Below are positions 1-9,265 of a stretch of DNA of 64,000 bases, piece by piece. The first letter of the stretch is position 1, and each line of letters starts with the position of its first letter. Under the pieces are notes generated by a model that was not told where the DNA came from, made no database searches, and was given only the letters and a program-made list of their open reading frames with translations. The position numbers and the translations under genes are program-made. Source of the stretch: Verrucomicrobiia bacterium (GTDB lineage Bacteria > Verrucomicrobiota > Verrucomicrobiia > Palsa-1439). Where the stretch lies: the NCBI GenBank assembly GCA_022072455.1, contig JAJVHY010000016.1, positions 64,704 to 128,703 on the forward strand, written 5' to 3'.

Positions 1-682
1 CGAAGCCGTCAAAGACAACGACCGGCGCTGGTTCTTTCAAGACGTGCGGATTCGTGCCGGCTACGGCGAGGAGGAGTTTTTCCACTTGGCGCGGTTCGCT
101 GTTGTACGCAACGCCGACCGGGACGCGCATCCGGACGCGTTGATCGCCCTGCAGACTCCAGTTCACGACGCGGTGCGCGATGAATTCGGAGTTGGGGACG
201 ATGATGCTGATGTTGTCGTTGGTCTGAATGGATGTCGCGCGCGCGCCGATCCGCGTCACCCGGCCGAGCGTGCCGTTGACGTCCACGCGGTCGCCAATTT
301 GAATGGCGCGTTCGCCCATGAGGATCAAGCCGCTGACGAAGTTGCTGACAATGTTCTGGAGGCCAAATCCGATCCCGACGCCCAACGCGCCCGCCAAGAC
401 GGTCAGCGAACTCAGATTCAACCCGGCCGTCTGCAGCGCGACCAACAACCCCAACGCCAGCACGCCATAGCCGGCCATCCGCGCAATGAGGTATTGCAGA
501 CCGGGATCGAGCTTGGTGCGCACCAGAACGCGGGTTCGTAAGAACCGCCGCGTGAAACGCGACACCACAAAAACCGCCAGCACCGACACAATAAACCAGA
601 CCAACGTGGCGATGGACACTTCGGTTTGCCCCAACTTGATCATTGGGGAAGTCAACCATTCATCAATCTCCGTCCATTTCAT
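1..682 (-). CDS. MscS-family mechanosensitive channel (partial, C-terminus off the window)
   Basis: Inner-membrane channel that releases solutes on osmotic downshock. The gene reads right to left from ATG at 680-682 and runs off the left edge, leaving about 227 codons. Hydrophobic helices lie near residues 20-45 and 60-90. The family's pore-helix/beta-domain signature follows: GLQNIVSNFVSG, then a GDRV segment and a TIGARAT-like strand. A good ribosome site (GGGAGG) lies 6 bases before the start, preceding MKWTEIDEW. The order of TM pair, pore helix and beta domain matches small-conductance MscS proteins. The cytoplasmic vestibule is only partly present, so the subfamily cannot be told. Confidence 0.88.
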   Translation of the reverse strand, partial: MKWTEIDEWLTSPMIKLGQTEVSIATLVWFIVSVLAVFVVSRFTRRFLRTRVLVRTKLDPGLQYLIARMAGYGVLALGLLVALQTAGLNLSSLTVLAGALGVGIGFGLQNIVSNFVSGLILMGERAIQIGDRVDVNGTLGRVTRIGARATSIQTNDNISIIVPNSEFIAHRVVNWSLQGDQRVRMRVPVGVAYNSEPRQVEKLLLAVAGTNPHVLKEPAPVVVFDGF

Positions 683-805
683 CGCAGCCTCCCGTCGTTG
701 TCGGTACCATTGCCGGCATCTGGCAGCGATGCAACTATTGATTGCGCGGCGCGCGATTGCGTCCGCGGCGGACATGCCGGCGGCTCGTCCCAACCACGCG
801 GAGGG

Positions 806-1951
806 TCAGTCCTTGTACGGATCCACGATATCGCGGCCGGCCATGGCGACGCCAAGCGGGCGCAAGGTGTGCAGGACGCGGATCGTGCCGGCGTGCGCGG
901 CCAGCACATCGGGCAAACGCCGGTACGCTTGCGGGGCTTCGTCGAGGTCGCCGCCGCGCAGAACGACGCCTTTGCGCTGTAACCACTGTTTCATTTCGTC
1001 GGGACGAACCAAACCCGGCTTGCCATGCTTCCCCTTCGCCGCGGTGCGCGACATGATGCGGCCGGCGCCGTGGACGGTGGAGAACAAGGCGACGCGCGCG
1101 GCCGGCGAGTCCACGCCTTCGATAATCACCGCGTCATCGCCCATGCTGCCGCCGACGAAACCTTTCTGACCCGGAAACGCCGGCGTCGCCCCTTTGCGCA
1201 CGACCCAGAGCTTCTCGCCTTGATGCACTTCCTCCCAGGCGAAGTTGTGATGGTTGTGAACTTCTTCCATGATCTGCGCCTTGAGAATCTCGCGAACAAC
1301 GTACCGGGCGACGTACTCGCGCCCGGCGTACGCGTACCGGCCAGCGAGTTTCATGGCGGCGAGGTAATCTTGCCCGACCGCTGCGTTGAGCGGGACGACG
1401 GTCGGCGGCACGTCCATCCCGTCCTTGCCGCCGGCCACCTTCAGGAAATGCGTGGCCGATCTGTGGCCAAGTCCACGCGAACCGAAGTGCACACCGACCC
1501 AGACGCGGCCGGCTTCGTCTGAAAAGACGTCCACGTAATGGTTGCCGGAGCCGACGGTGCCGAGTTGTTCCTGCGCGGTCTGTTTGAGGTGGCCGATTTC
1601 GCGGATGCTCCACGCCGGATCATCAAACAGCGGGTGATCCACCCTTTGCCTATTCGTGCGCCCGATGCCGAAGGAGATGTTGCGCACGACATCATCCATG
1701 ATGTTTTCGATTTTTGGTTTGATGTCGGCTTCTGTGGCGTCAGTGCGGATGGCGAGGTTGCCGCAGGCGATGTCGAAGCCGACGCCGGAGATGGAAACCT
1801 GATTCTTGTAAGCGACCACGCCGCCGATCGGCTGAGCGTATCCCTTGTGGCCGTCGGCGCACAAGACCGCCCGCTCGCCGCCCGCGGCCAGACACGTCTC
1901 GATCTGCCGGACCGTGGCGCCATCGTGCTGCCCAAAGATGACCGGTTTCAT
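806..1951 (-). CDS. rtcB: RtcB-type RNA ligase
   Basis: GTP- and Mn-dependent RNA 3'-phosphate (or 2',3'-cyclic phosphate) ligase used in RNA repair. The 381-residue product is slightly shorter than E. coli RtcB (408). Recognisable motifs in order are CADGHKGY near residue 31, the metal site GFDIACGN near 58, GSGNHYVDV, HFGSRGLGH, HNHHNFAW and the nucleophile-histidine segment STVHGAGRIMSR near 295. All ligand and catalytic residues appear to be present. No RtcA or archease gene is adjacent. It sits alone, tail-on to the MscS gene, separated by a roughly 120-bp gap. Confidence 0.93.
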   Translation of the reverse strand: MKPVIFGQHDGATVRQIETCLAAGGERAVLCADGHKGYAQPIGGVVAYKNQVSISGVGFDIACGNLAIRTDATEADIKPKIENIMDDVVRNISFGIGRTNRQRVDHPLFDDPAWSIREIGHLKQTAQEQLGTVGSGNHYVDVFSDEAGRVWVGVHFGSRGLGHRSATHFLKVAGGKDGMDVPPTVVPLNAAVGQDYLAAMKLAGRYAYAGREYVARYVVREILKAQIMEEVHNHHNFAWEEVHQGEKLWVVRKGATPAFPGQKGFVGGSMGDDAVIIEGVDSPAARVALFSTVHGAGRIMSRTAAKGKHGKPGLVRPDEMKQWLQRKGVVLRGGDLDEAPQAYRRLPDVLAAHAGTIRVLHTLRPLGVAMAGRDIVDPYKD

Positions 1952-2049
1952 CCGGTAAAGCTAACATACAGTTTCAGCCGGTGCGCTAGTTAATCCCCCG
2001 CTCTCGCCCTCTCCCCGCGAACGAGGAGAGAGCGACCGGGGCGTGGTGG

Positions 2050-2604
2050 TTACTTCGTCACATTGACCGTGACGGCAACTGGATTGCGGATCGTGTCGAA
2101 CACTGGCGAGAACTCTGCGAGTTCCTTCAACTTCTCCACCGGCGCATCGCTCTTGACGGTGAAGCTGACCCGGATGTTCTGATACCCTTTCCGCACGTCG
2201 GGGGCGATGCCCATGAAACCACGAACATCGAGGTCACCCTCCAGTTGCGATTCCAACTCTTCGATTTCGATCCCCCGCACAGCCGCATGGTAGACCATCG
2301 AGGTTGTCAGGCACGCGGCCAACGCGTGCAACACATGCTCAACCGGATTCGCCCCCTTATCCTCGCCGACGAGGATGGCGGGTTCATCGGCATCCAGCAC
2401 ATGCGGCCGCAGGCGCGTCGCATCTTCCCGGCCTGCGGTGTAGAAGCCCTGGATCGTCGAGCGGTTGTGCGCGCCATTGATCCATTTGTTGCTGGCGCGA
2501 AACTTTGACGCCCCCAGTGAGGGTTCGCTTTTCACGGTCTTGATCGTCTCCATCAACTGCTCGACGTTCACGCCGTTCACTGTTTTTTCGATTGTGGTTT
2601 GCAT
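2050..2604 (-). CDS. OsmC/Ohr-family protein
   Basis: Family of peroxide-handling or stress-induced proteins; 184 residues. The peroxidatic cysteine is visible in the helix motif ALAACLTTSMVYHA near residue 103. The second, resolving position reads SPVFDTI with no cysteine, as in the OsmC-like subgroup whose substrate is unclear, so classical hydroperoxide reductase activity should not be assumed. A strong AAGGAG site sits about 9 bases before ATG. It lies 45 bp downstream of the GNAT gene on the same strand and probably shares its promoter. Confidence 0.9.
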   Translation of the reverse strand: MQTTIEKTVNGVNVEQLMETIKTVKSEPSLGASKFRASNKWINGAHNRSTIQGFYTAGREDATRLRPHVLDADEPAILVGEDKGANPVEHVLHALAACLTTSMVYHAAVRGIEIEELESQLEGDLDVRGFMGIAPDVRKGYQNIRVSFTVKSDAPVEKLKELAEFSPVFDTIRNPVAVTVNVTK

Positions 2605-2649
2605 GACTACTTTCTCCTTCTGGTTTGGTTGTTGTCCTTCGTGATTTGT

Positions 2650-3228
2650 TTATTGAGCCGGCCGCAGCATCGGGATCAGGAACGGCGAGTTACCGGCTTG
2701 GATCTGGCCGATGGGGCGGAAACCGTGCCGTTCGTACAACGCCATGTTGCGCGGGTTCGTCGCTTCGAGATACGCCGGCAAGCCATCGTGGTCGCATCGG
2801 CGCAATGACTCCGCCAACAACGCCGCGCCCAATCCCCGCCCCTGCAACCGCGGATCAACACCAATCAACGGCAAATACCAGTGCGACTCCGTCGGATGAA
2901 ACGCGCCCATTTGGGCGAACAATTCCAGCAAGGCCGCCTGCCGGGATTCCGCGACACTGGCCAACAAATGCGCGACGAGCGGTTCTTCCGCCGGTTGCAC
3001 CCCGGGCGGCAACCACAACGCCACGCCGCCGCCCTCCGCGATTGTGTCGGCTGTCCCCCACGTGAACGCCCCGCCGGCAAACAACCGGACAAACTCCGGA
3101 AAGTGCGCGCGATACTGGGCGTCGTTCGGATACATCCACCGCACGGCGGGATCGTGCGCGAACGCGGCAGTCAGAGTTTGGATGGCAACCTGTTCATTCG
3201 TCTCAACGAGAAGCGTGTTTGTATTCAT
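2650..3228 (-). CDS. GNAT-family N-acetyltransferase
   Basis: Acetyl-CoA-dependent acetyltransferase of unknown substrate; 192 residues. The acetyl-CoA pyrophosphate loop is seen as DPRLQGRGLGAALL near residue 130, followed by a C-terminal segment ending YERHGFRPIGQ, typical of the fold. The start at ATG 3228 is preferred over an in-frame GTG at 3246 because AAGGAG lies 6 bases upstream and overlaps that GTG. An 18-bp perfect palindrome lies about 110 bp upstream and may regulate this gene and the OsmC gene behind it. Confidence 0.87.
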   Translation of the reverse strand: MNTNTLLVETNEQVAIQTLTAAFAHDPAVRWMYPNDAQYRAHFPEFVRLFAGGAFTWGTADTIAEGGGVALWLPPGVQPAEEPLVAHLLASVAESRQAALLELFAQMGAFHPTESHWYLPLIGVDPRLQGRGLGAALLAESLRRCDHDGLPAYLEATNPRNMALYERHGFRPIGQIQAGNSPFLIPMLRPAQ

Positions 3229-3340
3229 GAAAAACTCCTTTAACACGCCGCGTGCCAGTCCATCCCAAGGTGCGTTTTATCCAATAAACACAAGGGTTTT
3301 GACAAGTTGAGCAACCGGGATGGCGCGTGAGATTTCGCGA

Positions 3341-3358
3341 GTCACGAGATCTCGTGAC
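3341..3358. promoter_or_regulatory. 18-bp perfect palindrome, candidate operator
   Basis: GTCACGAGATCTCGTGAC is a perfect palindrome lying between the end of the sigma-54 activator gene and the start of the GNAT-OsmC pair. It is flanked by direct copies of TTCGCGAGT at 3334-3342 and 3374-3382. Downstream on the minus strand a TTGTCA box (about 3295) followed 17 bases later by GGATAA could be a weak promoter. The regulator that binds is unknown. Confidence 0.45.
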
Positions 3359-3385
3359 GTGGAATGGCGAAACTTCGCGAGTGAA

Positions 3386-5275
3386 CTACTGCTTCTGAAT
3401 CTTCAACGCCTTCATCCGCGAAGTCAGCGTGGACGGTTTCATCCCCAGCCGGGCCGCCGCGCCGTCCTTGCCGGCGACGCGCCACGCGGCGGCAGTCAGC
3501 GCGCGCTGGATGTTCTGGCGTTCGAGCTGCGCCAATTCGACGGCAGTGAGAATTGCGCCGGCCGGTGGCGCTGGTGACGCGACCGGCGAGTTTTCCGGCA
3601 GCGCGCGATCCAAATTCAACCGGCCGTCGCGCGCGGTGATGACGGCGCGTTCGATGACGTTCTGCAATTCGCGCACATTGCCGGGCCAATCGTAGGCGCG
3701 GAGTCTGCGGCGATCGTCCGCGGCAAGGCCGGTGACGTTTTGGCCGTGGCGCTTCGCGAAGCGTTTGACGAACGCTTCGGCCAGCAACACGACGTCGTCG
3801 CCCCGCTCGCGCAAGGCCGGCAGACTGATCGGGAAAACGTTCAGCCGGTAGTAGAGGTCTTGCCGGAATTGGCCTTCGTGAACGGCTTTGCCGAGGTCGC
3901 GGTTGGTGGCGGCGACGACGCGGACGTTGACTTTGTGGGTGCGGGAACTGCCGACCGGCTCGAATTCACCCTCCTGCAACACGCGCAGGAGTTTGGCTTG
4001 GAGATCGAGCGAGAGATCGCCAATTTCGTCGAGGAAGATCGTGCCGCTATCCGCGAGGGCAAAGCGGCCATCGCGTTTGCCGGTGGCGCCGGTGAACGCG
4101 CCCTTTTCGTGACCAAAGAATTCGCTCTCCATCAAGGTCGCCGGGATGGCGGAACAGTTGACCTTGATGAGCGGCCGGTCGCGGCGCGGACTGCCGGCGT
4201 GGATGGCGCGGGCAATGAGTTCCTTGCCGGTGCCGGTCTCGCCGAGAATCAAGACAGTCGCGTCGGTCACGGCGACTTGTTGAATGTCTTTCAGGACCCG
4301 CAAGAGCGGCTCGCTGTGGCCGATGATTTCGTCGAACTGTTCGAGCGTGCGGATTTCTTCGCGGAGGTATTCGGCTTCGGCGGTGAGGGAGTGGATTTTG
4401 CGCTCGGCTTCGAGCCGGTCATTTACGTTGCGCAGCACAAGGGTGTAGAAGGCTTGCCGGTTTTGCTCGGAGCGCGCCAGCGATGCTTCCGCCGGGAAAC
4501 CGCGGGTCTCGAGTCCGCCGGGAATCCACATGAATTGCTGGCCGGCCGGCCGCGCGTCCAGTTCGCGCACGAGCGCTTTGAGTTTGCGACGCGAATCGGG
4601 CGCAAGGAACTGGCCGAAGTCCTGACCGGCGGCGGGCGCGAAAACTTTCTCGGCGGCCGGGTTGAACAAGGTGACCCGCAGGCCGGCATCGAGCTCGATG
4701 ATGGCGTCCATGGCGCTGGTGATGAGGCGCCGGAGTTTTTCCTCGCGTTCGCGAACGGCTTTCTCGGCGCGCAGGCGGCGGAATTCAGCGGCGGCGCGGC
4801 TGGCGAAAATCTCAAACAACGCAAGCGCGCGCGGATTCGCCGGCATCGGTTTGTCGTCCAAGACGGCGAGATGCCCGAGAATGGCCTGGTCGGTATCGCG
4901 AAGGGCCAACCCGAGGTAACTGGCCGCCTGGCCAAACCGGGAATCGGTGTCGCCGGGGTAGAGTTGGAGGATGTTGTCAGGCACATGCACCCAGCGCATT
5001 TCTTCGATGCAGGTTTCGCAGGGCGTACCGGTGATGTCGTAATCGAAGGGTTCTTGCCAATGATCCTTGATCCAGAACGAGAGGATGCGCAGGCGCCGCG
5101 TTTCCGGGACGAATTCGGTTACCCACGCGCCGTAGGTGCCGAGGACTTCGGCGAGGTTCTTGGTCAACGCCGCGAAAAACTTTTCGCCCGTTTCCGTGAC
5201 CGTGCCTTCGACGATCCGGCGGAGCGCCACGTCTTCACTGAGACCCGCAATGGGCAACGATTTGCCGTCTGCCAT
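3386..5275 (-). CDS. Sigma-54-dependent transcriptional activator (GAF-PAS-AAA-Fis HTH)
   Basis: Enhancer-binding activator that remodels sigma-54 RNA polymerase. An N-terminal GAF-like sensor covers residues 20-170, followed by a PAS-like segment (about 180-290), a coiled linker, then the sigma-54 AAA domain with Walker A GETGTGKE near 345, the sigma-contacting GAFTGA loop near 394 and Walker [11 protein letters not shown] Fis-type helix-turn-helix closes the protein, ending [18 protein letters not shown]. The architecture is like FhlA rather than NtrC, because there is no receiver domain. ATG 5275 is used; GTG 5284 is an in-frame alternative. The sensed ligand and target genes cannot be read from the sequence. 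Confidence 0.92.
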   Translation of the reverse strand: MADGKSLPIAGLSEDVALRRIVEGTVTETGEKFFAALTKNLAEVLGTYGAWVTEFVPETRRLRILSFWIKDHWQEPFDYDITGTPCETCIEEMRWVHVPDNILQLYPGDTDSRFGQAASYLGLALRDTDQAILGHLAVLDDKPMPANPRALALFEIFASRAAAEFRRLRAEKAVREREEKLRRLITSAMDAIIELDAGLRVTLFNPAAEKVFAPAAGQDFGQFLAPDSRRKLKALVRELDARPAGQQFMWIPGGLETRGFPAEASLARSEQNRQAFYTLVLRNVNDRLEAERKIHSLTAEAEYLREEIRTLEQFDEIIGHSEPLLRVLKDIQQVAVTDATVLILGETGTGKELIARAIHAGSPRRDRPLIKVNCSAIPATLMESEFFGHEKGAFTGATGKRDGRFALADSGTIFLDEIGDLSLDLQAKLLRVLQEGEFEPVGSSRTHKVNVRVVAATNRDLGKAVHEGQFRQDLYYRLNVFPISLPALRERGDDVVLLAEAFVKRFAKRHGQNVTGLAADDRRRLRAYDWPGNVRELQNVIERAVITARDGRLNLDRALPENSPVASPAPPAGAILTAVELAQLERQNIQRALTAAAWRVAGKDGAAARLGMKPSTLTSRMKALKIQKQ

Positions 5276-5339
5276 GAGTGCCACCAGCGAGAAAGACTAC
5301 CGCCAATGCCGGTTTGGGCAAGCGCGGATTTGGGCCGGT

Positions 5340-6611
5340 TCAGACTTTTTTCACGCAGCAGTGCAGGATGTCGTAGGGCTTGACGTCTTTGAGGTGCGGG
5401 CCGGTGACGAGGTAAATCGTGTCGGTCAGCCGTTCGACGCTGCGATGGTAGTCCCAGCGCAACATCGCGGTGTGATGGACCACAAACCGCGGGTTGTCAT
5501 CCCGGAAACAGGACACGCAACTCGGGTCCGGTAAGCCGACAAGAAACTGGTCGGCGCCGAGATTTTGCGCGGTGGTTTCGTAGAAGTCGGCAAACATCAC
5601 AAACGAGGCGGCGAAGGGATGGTCCACATAACTGATCGCGCGGGTCTCCCCTTCCTCGTCACGCAGGCCGCGCGGGGCGACCGGCGGGATGGCGTAGAGG
5701 TTTTCGACGAGGTCGTGCTTGATGTCGGCGAGCGAACTGACACCCCACGCTTTGAGGCGTTCCTGGTTCACACCGTAATTGAACACGGTACCTTGGATGA
5801 CAGCACCGAGTGCGAGGCCCGGCCAGAGTTTCGTCCGATGCGCCGGCAAGGCGTGGCCATTGGCGCGAAACAGTTTCGGGAACAAGAGCGGTTTGATGGA
5901 TTTGAAGCTGGTCAGATCCGGCACGTCATCGCCGCAGAAATCGAGCAAGCCCATGTGCGACTCGATCAATTCATCCATTTTCTCCGGCTCCTGGAGGTAG
6001 TGGTTGAAGAGATGTTCGAGCAGGATCGTCTGGCCGTCGGCGAGCGTGAGCGACAAACCTTCGGGTGGGCGGCCCGCCAGTTGCGGGCGGTGCCGCTTGA
6101 GGAGGCTGTAGTAATAATTGGTGAAGCTGTTGGCGTCGAGGTGGTGGATGTTCGTCAACAAAAGTGAATTGATAATCCCATTCAAATCGTCGTCGTCCAC
6201 GCCGGCGTCGTTGCTCCGGCAGCGGTAGAGGCAGCGGACTTGCGTATCGCCGCGCGTGAAGACCCAGGCGCGCGTGTGCCCGAAATCTGCCGTGTGCGCT
6301 TCGTCTTTTGGCTCAATGCGCGTGTAAGTCGTGAACGCGTAGGTCATGTAATCCCGGCTGCGGTTTTGGATCAACGGCTCACCGATTTGCGGCCAACTGC
6401 GCCGGTCGGCTTCGGTCAACGAGCGGAGCGTTTTTTCGGGATGGAGATCGGCGCGGTTGGGTTGGTCAAATTCGTACGCCTCAATTTTGAGATACCCGCC
6501 CGTGGTCAGGCTGGCCAAGCTCACACGGGGTGAACCTTCATGGGTCAGCGGCAACCAACCCTCGGGATAATCAAGGGTGTACAGGCTTTCGGGATCGCTG
6601 TATTCAGGCAT
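5340..6611 (-). CDS. DUF1444-like protein with N-terminal PsbP-like segment
   Basis: 423 residues with no signal peptide. The N-terminal 150 residues begin YTLDYPEGWLPL and resemble the PsbP/DUF1795-type fold. The C-terminal half has the features of DUF1444 (YtpQ) proteins, including the tract AISYVDHPFAASFVMFADFY and the conserved GADQFLVGLPDP. No enzymatic motif is recognised. It is divergent from leuD with only 58 bp between the starts, so their promoters overlap. Function is unknown. Confidence 0.72.
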   Translation of the reverse strand: MPEYSDPESLYTLDYPEGWLPLTHEGSPRVSLASLTTGGYLKIEAYEFDQPNRADLHPEKTLRSLTEADRRSWPQIGEPLIQNRSRDYMTYAFTTYTRIEPKDEAHTADFGHTRAWVFTRGDTQVRCLYRCRSNDAGVDDDDLNGIINSLLLTNIHHLDANSFTNYYYSLLKRHRPQLAGRPPEGLSLTLADGQTILLEHLFNHYLQEPEKMDELIESHMGLLDFCGDDVPDLTSFKSIKPLLFPKLFRANGHALPAHRTKLWPGLALGAVIQGTVFNYGVNQERLKAWGVSSLADIKHDLVENLYAIPPVAPRGLRDEEGETRAISYVDHPFAASFVMFADFYETTAQNLGADQFLVGLPDPSCVSCFRDDNPRFVVHHTAMLRWDYHRSVERLTDTIYLVTGPHLKDVKPYDILHCCVKKV

Positions 6612-6669
6612 GCCAACCCATTAAGCAGAAGCCTTGCCAGCCAACTTTTCCTACGCTACCCTAGCCGCC

Positions 6670-7218
6670 ATGAGCACTGTTCTTCGTGGCCGCGCCTATG
6701 TCGTGCGGGACAATATTGACACTGACCAGATCATCCCGGCGCAGTATCTGGCGCTGGTTCCGACCATTCCCGACGAGTATGAAAAGCTCGGCAGCTACGC
6801 CCTTTGCGGCCTGCCGAAGGATCAATACCCGACCCGCTATGTGGCCGATGGCACGGCCAAAACGGCGTTCCCAATTGTCATTGCCGGACGCAATTTTGGT
6901 TGTGGCAGTTCCCGGGAACACGCGCCGATTGCCCTCGGCGCGACCGGCTGCACGGCGGTGGTGGCGGAAGGCTTTGCCCGGATTTTCTTCCGCAACTGCG
7001 TGGCCACGGGCGAACTCTACCCGGTCGAATGCGACCAACGCTTGTGTGATGTGTTCCAGACCGGCGATGAAGTCGAACTCGATCTCGATGCCGGCACACT
7101 GCAGCAAGTGAAGACCGGCAAGGTGTTCGCGACGAAACCACTCGGCGATGCGCGGCCGGTCATTGATGCTGGCGGAATCTTCGAGTACGCCCGCGCCACC
7201 GGCATGATCAAGAAGTAG
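6670..7218 (+). CDS. leuD: 3-isopropylmalate dehydratase small subunit-like (LeuD family)
   Basis: Small swivelling subunit of an aconitase-family dehydratase, most likely the leucine-pathway enzyme; 182 residues, close to the short (archaeal/thermophile-type) LeuD. Motifs include DNIDTDQIIPAQYL near residue 16 and the substrate-binding loop FGCGSSREHAPIA near 78. The start MSTVLRGRAY is chosen because the upstream in-frame extension lacks conservation and a ribosome site. The large subunit LeuC is not adjacent, so homoaconitase or another hydro-lyase partner cannot be excluded. Confidence 0.88.
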   Translation: MSTVLRGRAYVVRDNIDTDQIIPAQYLALVPTIPDEYEKLGSYALCGLPKDQYPTRYVADGTAKTAFPIVIAGRNFGCGSSREHAPIALGATGCTAVVAEGFARIFFRNCVATGELYPVECDQRLCDVFQTGDEVELDLDAGTLQQVKTGKVFATKPLGDARPVIDAGGIFEYARATGMIKK

Positions 7219-7222
7219 CCGG

Positions 7223-8299
7223 TTACCGGCCCACGATCCGCGAGAGCAACCACAGCAGCACGACCGCGACGCCGGTAAACATCAGCCAGTTGTCTTTCCA
7301 CCACGACGCAGTGGCATCCAACACATCCCCGCTCGGCGCCGGTTCGGCGGGGGCCGCTGCCGTTGCGGGCGCGGGCGCGTTTTCACCAAGTCGCCGGTCG
7401 ATGACGGCAAGCTGATTGCGCAGCCGGTCGGTTTGCGTTTGCACAGTTTTCAAGTTGGCTTCCGCCGCGGGATAATCACTCTGCGCTCGCAACAGTTCGC
7501 TGCTCGGTCCAGTACCGAGCTTGCCGTCGCCGGTGCCGGATTTACTTAACGACTGTGTGGGAGCGCGCGTCTCACGGGCTTGTTTGGCACGGTCGAACCG
7601 TTGCTGCGCGGCCGCGAGTTCCGCCTCGAACCGGGACAGTTGCGCCGTCACCTCGAACCGCAATCCCTTCAGCGCCTCGGTCACTTGCCGGGTGGCGAGG
7701 ACTTCGGTGACGCCGCCGGCCTGCAAGGCGATCACGGCATCAAACGCACGGACGGCCAGCGCATATTGCCGGGCGGCCAGCGCATCGGCGCCTTGTTTCA
7801 TCAGGGCCTGTGCTTTGGTGCGCGCTTGACGTTTCTCAGATTCTTCCTTCGTCAGCCACACGCCGCCGATCTTGACCATGCCGGCGGCGACCTGCTGGCG
7901 TTCGGCCTGCCATTGCGCCAGCCGGTCTTTGATCTCCTGAGTGTGCGATGACTCGGGATAGGTGGACAAAAACTGTTGCAGTTCGCCAATGGCTTGATCG
8001 CAAGCGGCCAGACTCGCGCTGCTGTCTTCGGCGGGCGTGTATTTGGCCAATGCCAGATAACCGCGCTGCATGGCGGCCAGCTGCCGCTGCTCCGGCGTCC
8101 AGCGGGTGAAGCTGGCCACGTCAGATTTGGGAATGACTTTCGTGCTGAAAATCGTGCCGCCGGCGAGCCGGACTTCAATGGTGAGATTCGTGGCGGTTTC
8201 CGCGAGGATTTCGCCTTCCACCTCCGTGCCGTCGGTGAGGCGAATCAGGTCGGCAGACACCGCAGTCGCCAACGCGAGTAACCAAAGCCATTTGATCAT
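7223..8299 (-). CDS. Exported/membrane-anchored hypothetical protein
   Basis: 358 residues. An N-terminal signal peptide (WLWLLALATAVSA) is followed by a small beta segment beginning LIRLTDGTEVEGEI. A TPR-like helical region follows around residues 75-200, then a low-complexity Ala/Pro linker, and a C-terminal membrane anchor (NWLMFTGVAVVLLWLLSRIV) ends the protein. It overlaps the 3' end of folB by 4 bp, so the two are co-transcribed. Similar signal-peptide/anchor proteins are common in Verrucomicrobiota. No function is assignable. It converges on leuD with a 4-bp gap. Confidence 0.8.
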   Translation of the reverse strand: MIKWLWLLALATAVSADLIRLTDGTEVEGEILAETATNLTIEVRLAGGTIFSTKVIPKSDVASFTRWTPEQRQLAAMQRGYLALAKYTPAEDSSASLAACDQAIGELQQFLSTYPESSHTQEIKDRLAQWQAERQQVAAGMVKIGGVWLTKEESEKRQARTKAQALMKQGADALAARQYALAVRAFDAVIALQAGGVTEVLATRQVTEALKGLRFEVTAQLSRFEAELAAAQQRFDRAKQARETRAPTQSLSKSGTGDGKLGTGPSSELLRAQSDYPAAEANLKTVQTQTDRLRNQLAVIDRRLGENAPAPATAAAPAEPAPSGDVLDATASWWKDNWLMFTGVAVVLLWLLSRIVGR

Positions 8300-8643
8300 T
8301 GGGTCCGGGTGATTTCGACGGCCACGTACTGTGAACCGGGGATGCTGAACTTTTTCACTTCAATCGTCACCGCCACCGCGAGCCGGCGTTGCAGAATCGC
8401 CCCGGCAACCTCGTCGGCCACGGCTTCGATCAATTTTCGGGGCCGTTGGGCAACGACTTGTTTGATGAGATCGGTCACGACATCATAGCCGGTCGTGGAC
8501 GCTTCCATGTCGGTGCGACCGGCTTCGGCAAGGTCGCGCTCCATGACGACGGTGATCAACAGCCGTTGCGAATGCGCCCGCTCGGCGGGAGTGACGCCGA
8601 TGTTGGTGTGGACTTCCAAGTCCTTGATGGTGATTTTATCCAT
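8296..8643 (-). CDS. folB: Dihydroneopterin aldolase (FolB)
   Basis: Folate biosynthesis enzyme that splits 7,8-dihydroneopterin into 6-hydroxymethyl-dihydropterin and glycolaldehyde. The 115-residue length is typical. It begins ITIKDLEVHTNIGV, the family's conserved N-terminus (usual form GxxGVxxxER, here GVTPAERAHSQ). The catalytic lysine is likely in EVKKFSIPG near residue 98. Its start overlaps the end of the HAD phosphatase gene by 8 bp, making an hpf-HAD-folB-hypothetical operon on the minus strand. Confidence 0.88.
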   Translation of the reverse strand: MDKITIKDLEVHTNIGVTPAERAHSQRLLITVVMERDLAEAGRTDMEASTTGYDVVTDLIKQVVAQRPRKLIEAVADEVAGAILQRRLAVAVTIEVKKFSIPGSQYVAVEITRTQ

Positions 8644-9265
8644 GCTGGGTCAGACGCTCCTGCAATTCACCGAGATGCTCACAAATCCAATCCGGCTGCG
8701 TGGCGTGAAGTTTGTCGTAATGGTTATAACCGGTCAAGACCGCGCAGGTGTGAACTCCGCCTGCCTTGCCGGCGGCGACATCGTGCTCCATGTCGCCAAC
8801 GAACACCGCTTCCGCCGGGACAATGGCGTTTTCTTCCAGGATGTGGTGAATCTTCTGCGTCTTGTCCGCGATGCCGAGGTACGGTTTTGTGACGTATCGG
8901 TCCACGCCAAACCGCCGGGCTTGGTTTTCGTACGTATGCACATCGACGGTGCTGGCGATGTAGACACCGAGCTTTTGTTGCCGGCAGAAATTGAGAAAGC
9001 CGAGCGTGTGCGGCAGTAAGGTGATGTCGTCGAGGATCTGGTGGTACCGCGTGAGAAAAACTTCCTCCAATCTCGCCTGCGGCACCTGCGGAATCCGGCG
9101 TTCGTAAAACTGGCGAATCGGCAGACAGAACTCCCGGCGAAACTCATCGAGCGTCAACGCCGGCAACCCAAACGTCGCAAACACGTGATTCGTCGTGGCA
9201 AACACCGGCGGCAAATCGTCCACCAAGGTGCCGGACCAGTCGAGAATGACGTGGCGGATGCGCAT
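8636..9265 (-). CDS. HAD-superfamily hydrolase, phosphoglycolate-phosphatase-like
   Basis: 209 residues of HAD fold. Motif I reads DWSGTLVDD at residue 8, motif II falls in the IAST segment, motif III is the lysine near KPYLG, and motif IV is FVGDMEHDVAAG near 165. The nucleophile Asp is present, but the acid/base Asp at +2 is replaced by Ser (DWSGT rather than DxDGT). This would be expected to alter or weaken phosphatase turnover unless another residue compensates. It overlaps the hpf stop (ATGA type). The substrate is unknown; pyrophosphatase (PpaX-like) or phosphoglycolate activity would be the family default. Confidence 0.85.
   Translation of the reverse strand: MRIRHVILDWSGTLVDDLPPVFATTNHVFATFGLPALTLDEFRREFCLPIRQFYERRIPQVPQARLEEVFLTRYHQILDDITLLPHTLGFLNFCRQQKLGVYIASTVDVHTYENQARRFGVDRYVTKPYLGIADKTQKIHHILEENAIVPAEAVFVGDMEHDVAAGKAGGVHTCAVLTGYNHYDKLHATQPDWICEHLGELQERLTQHG

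Noticed and set aside
1991..2045. Possible terminator between rtcB and the OsmC gene
   Set aside because: CGCTCTC/GAGAGCG can pair but the arms are interrupted and no T tract follows.
3740..5383. 547-residue open frame opposite the sigma-54 activator
   Set aside because: Pure antisense shadow of a GC-rich gene with unmistakable domains; the product has no motif.
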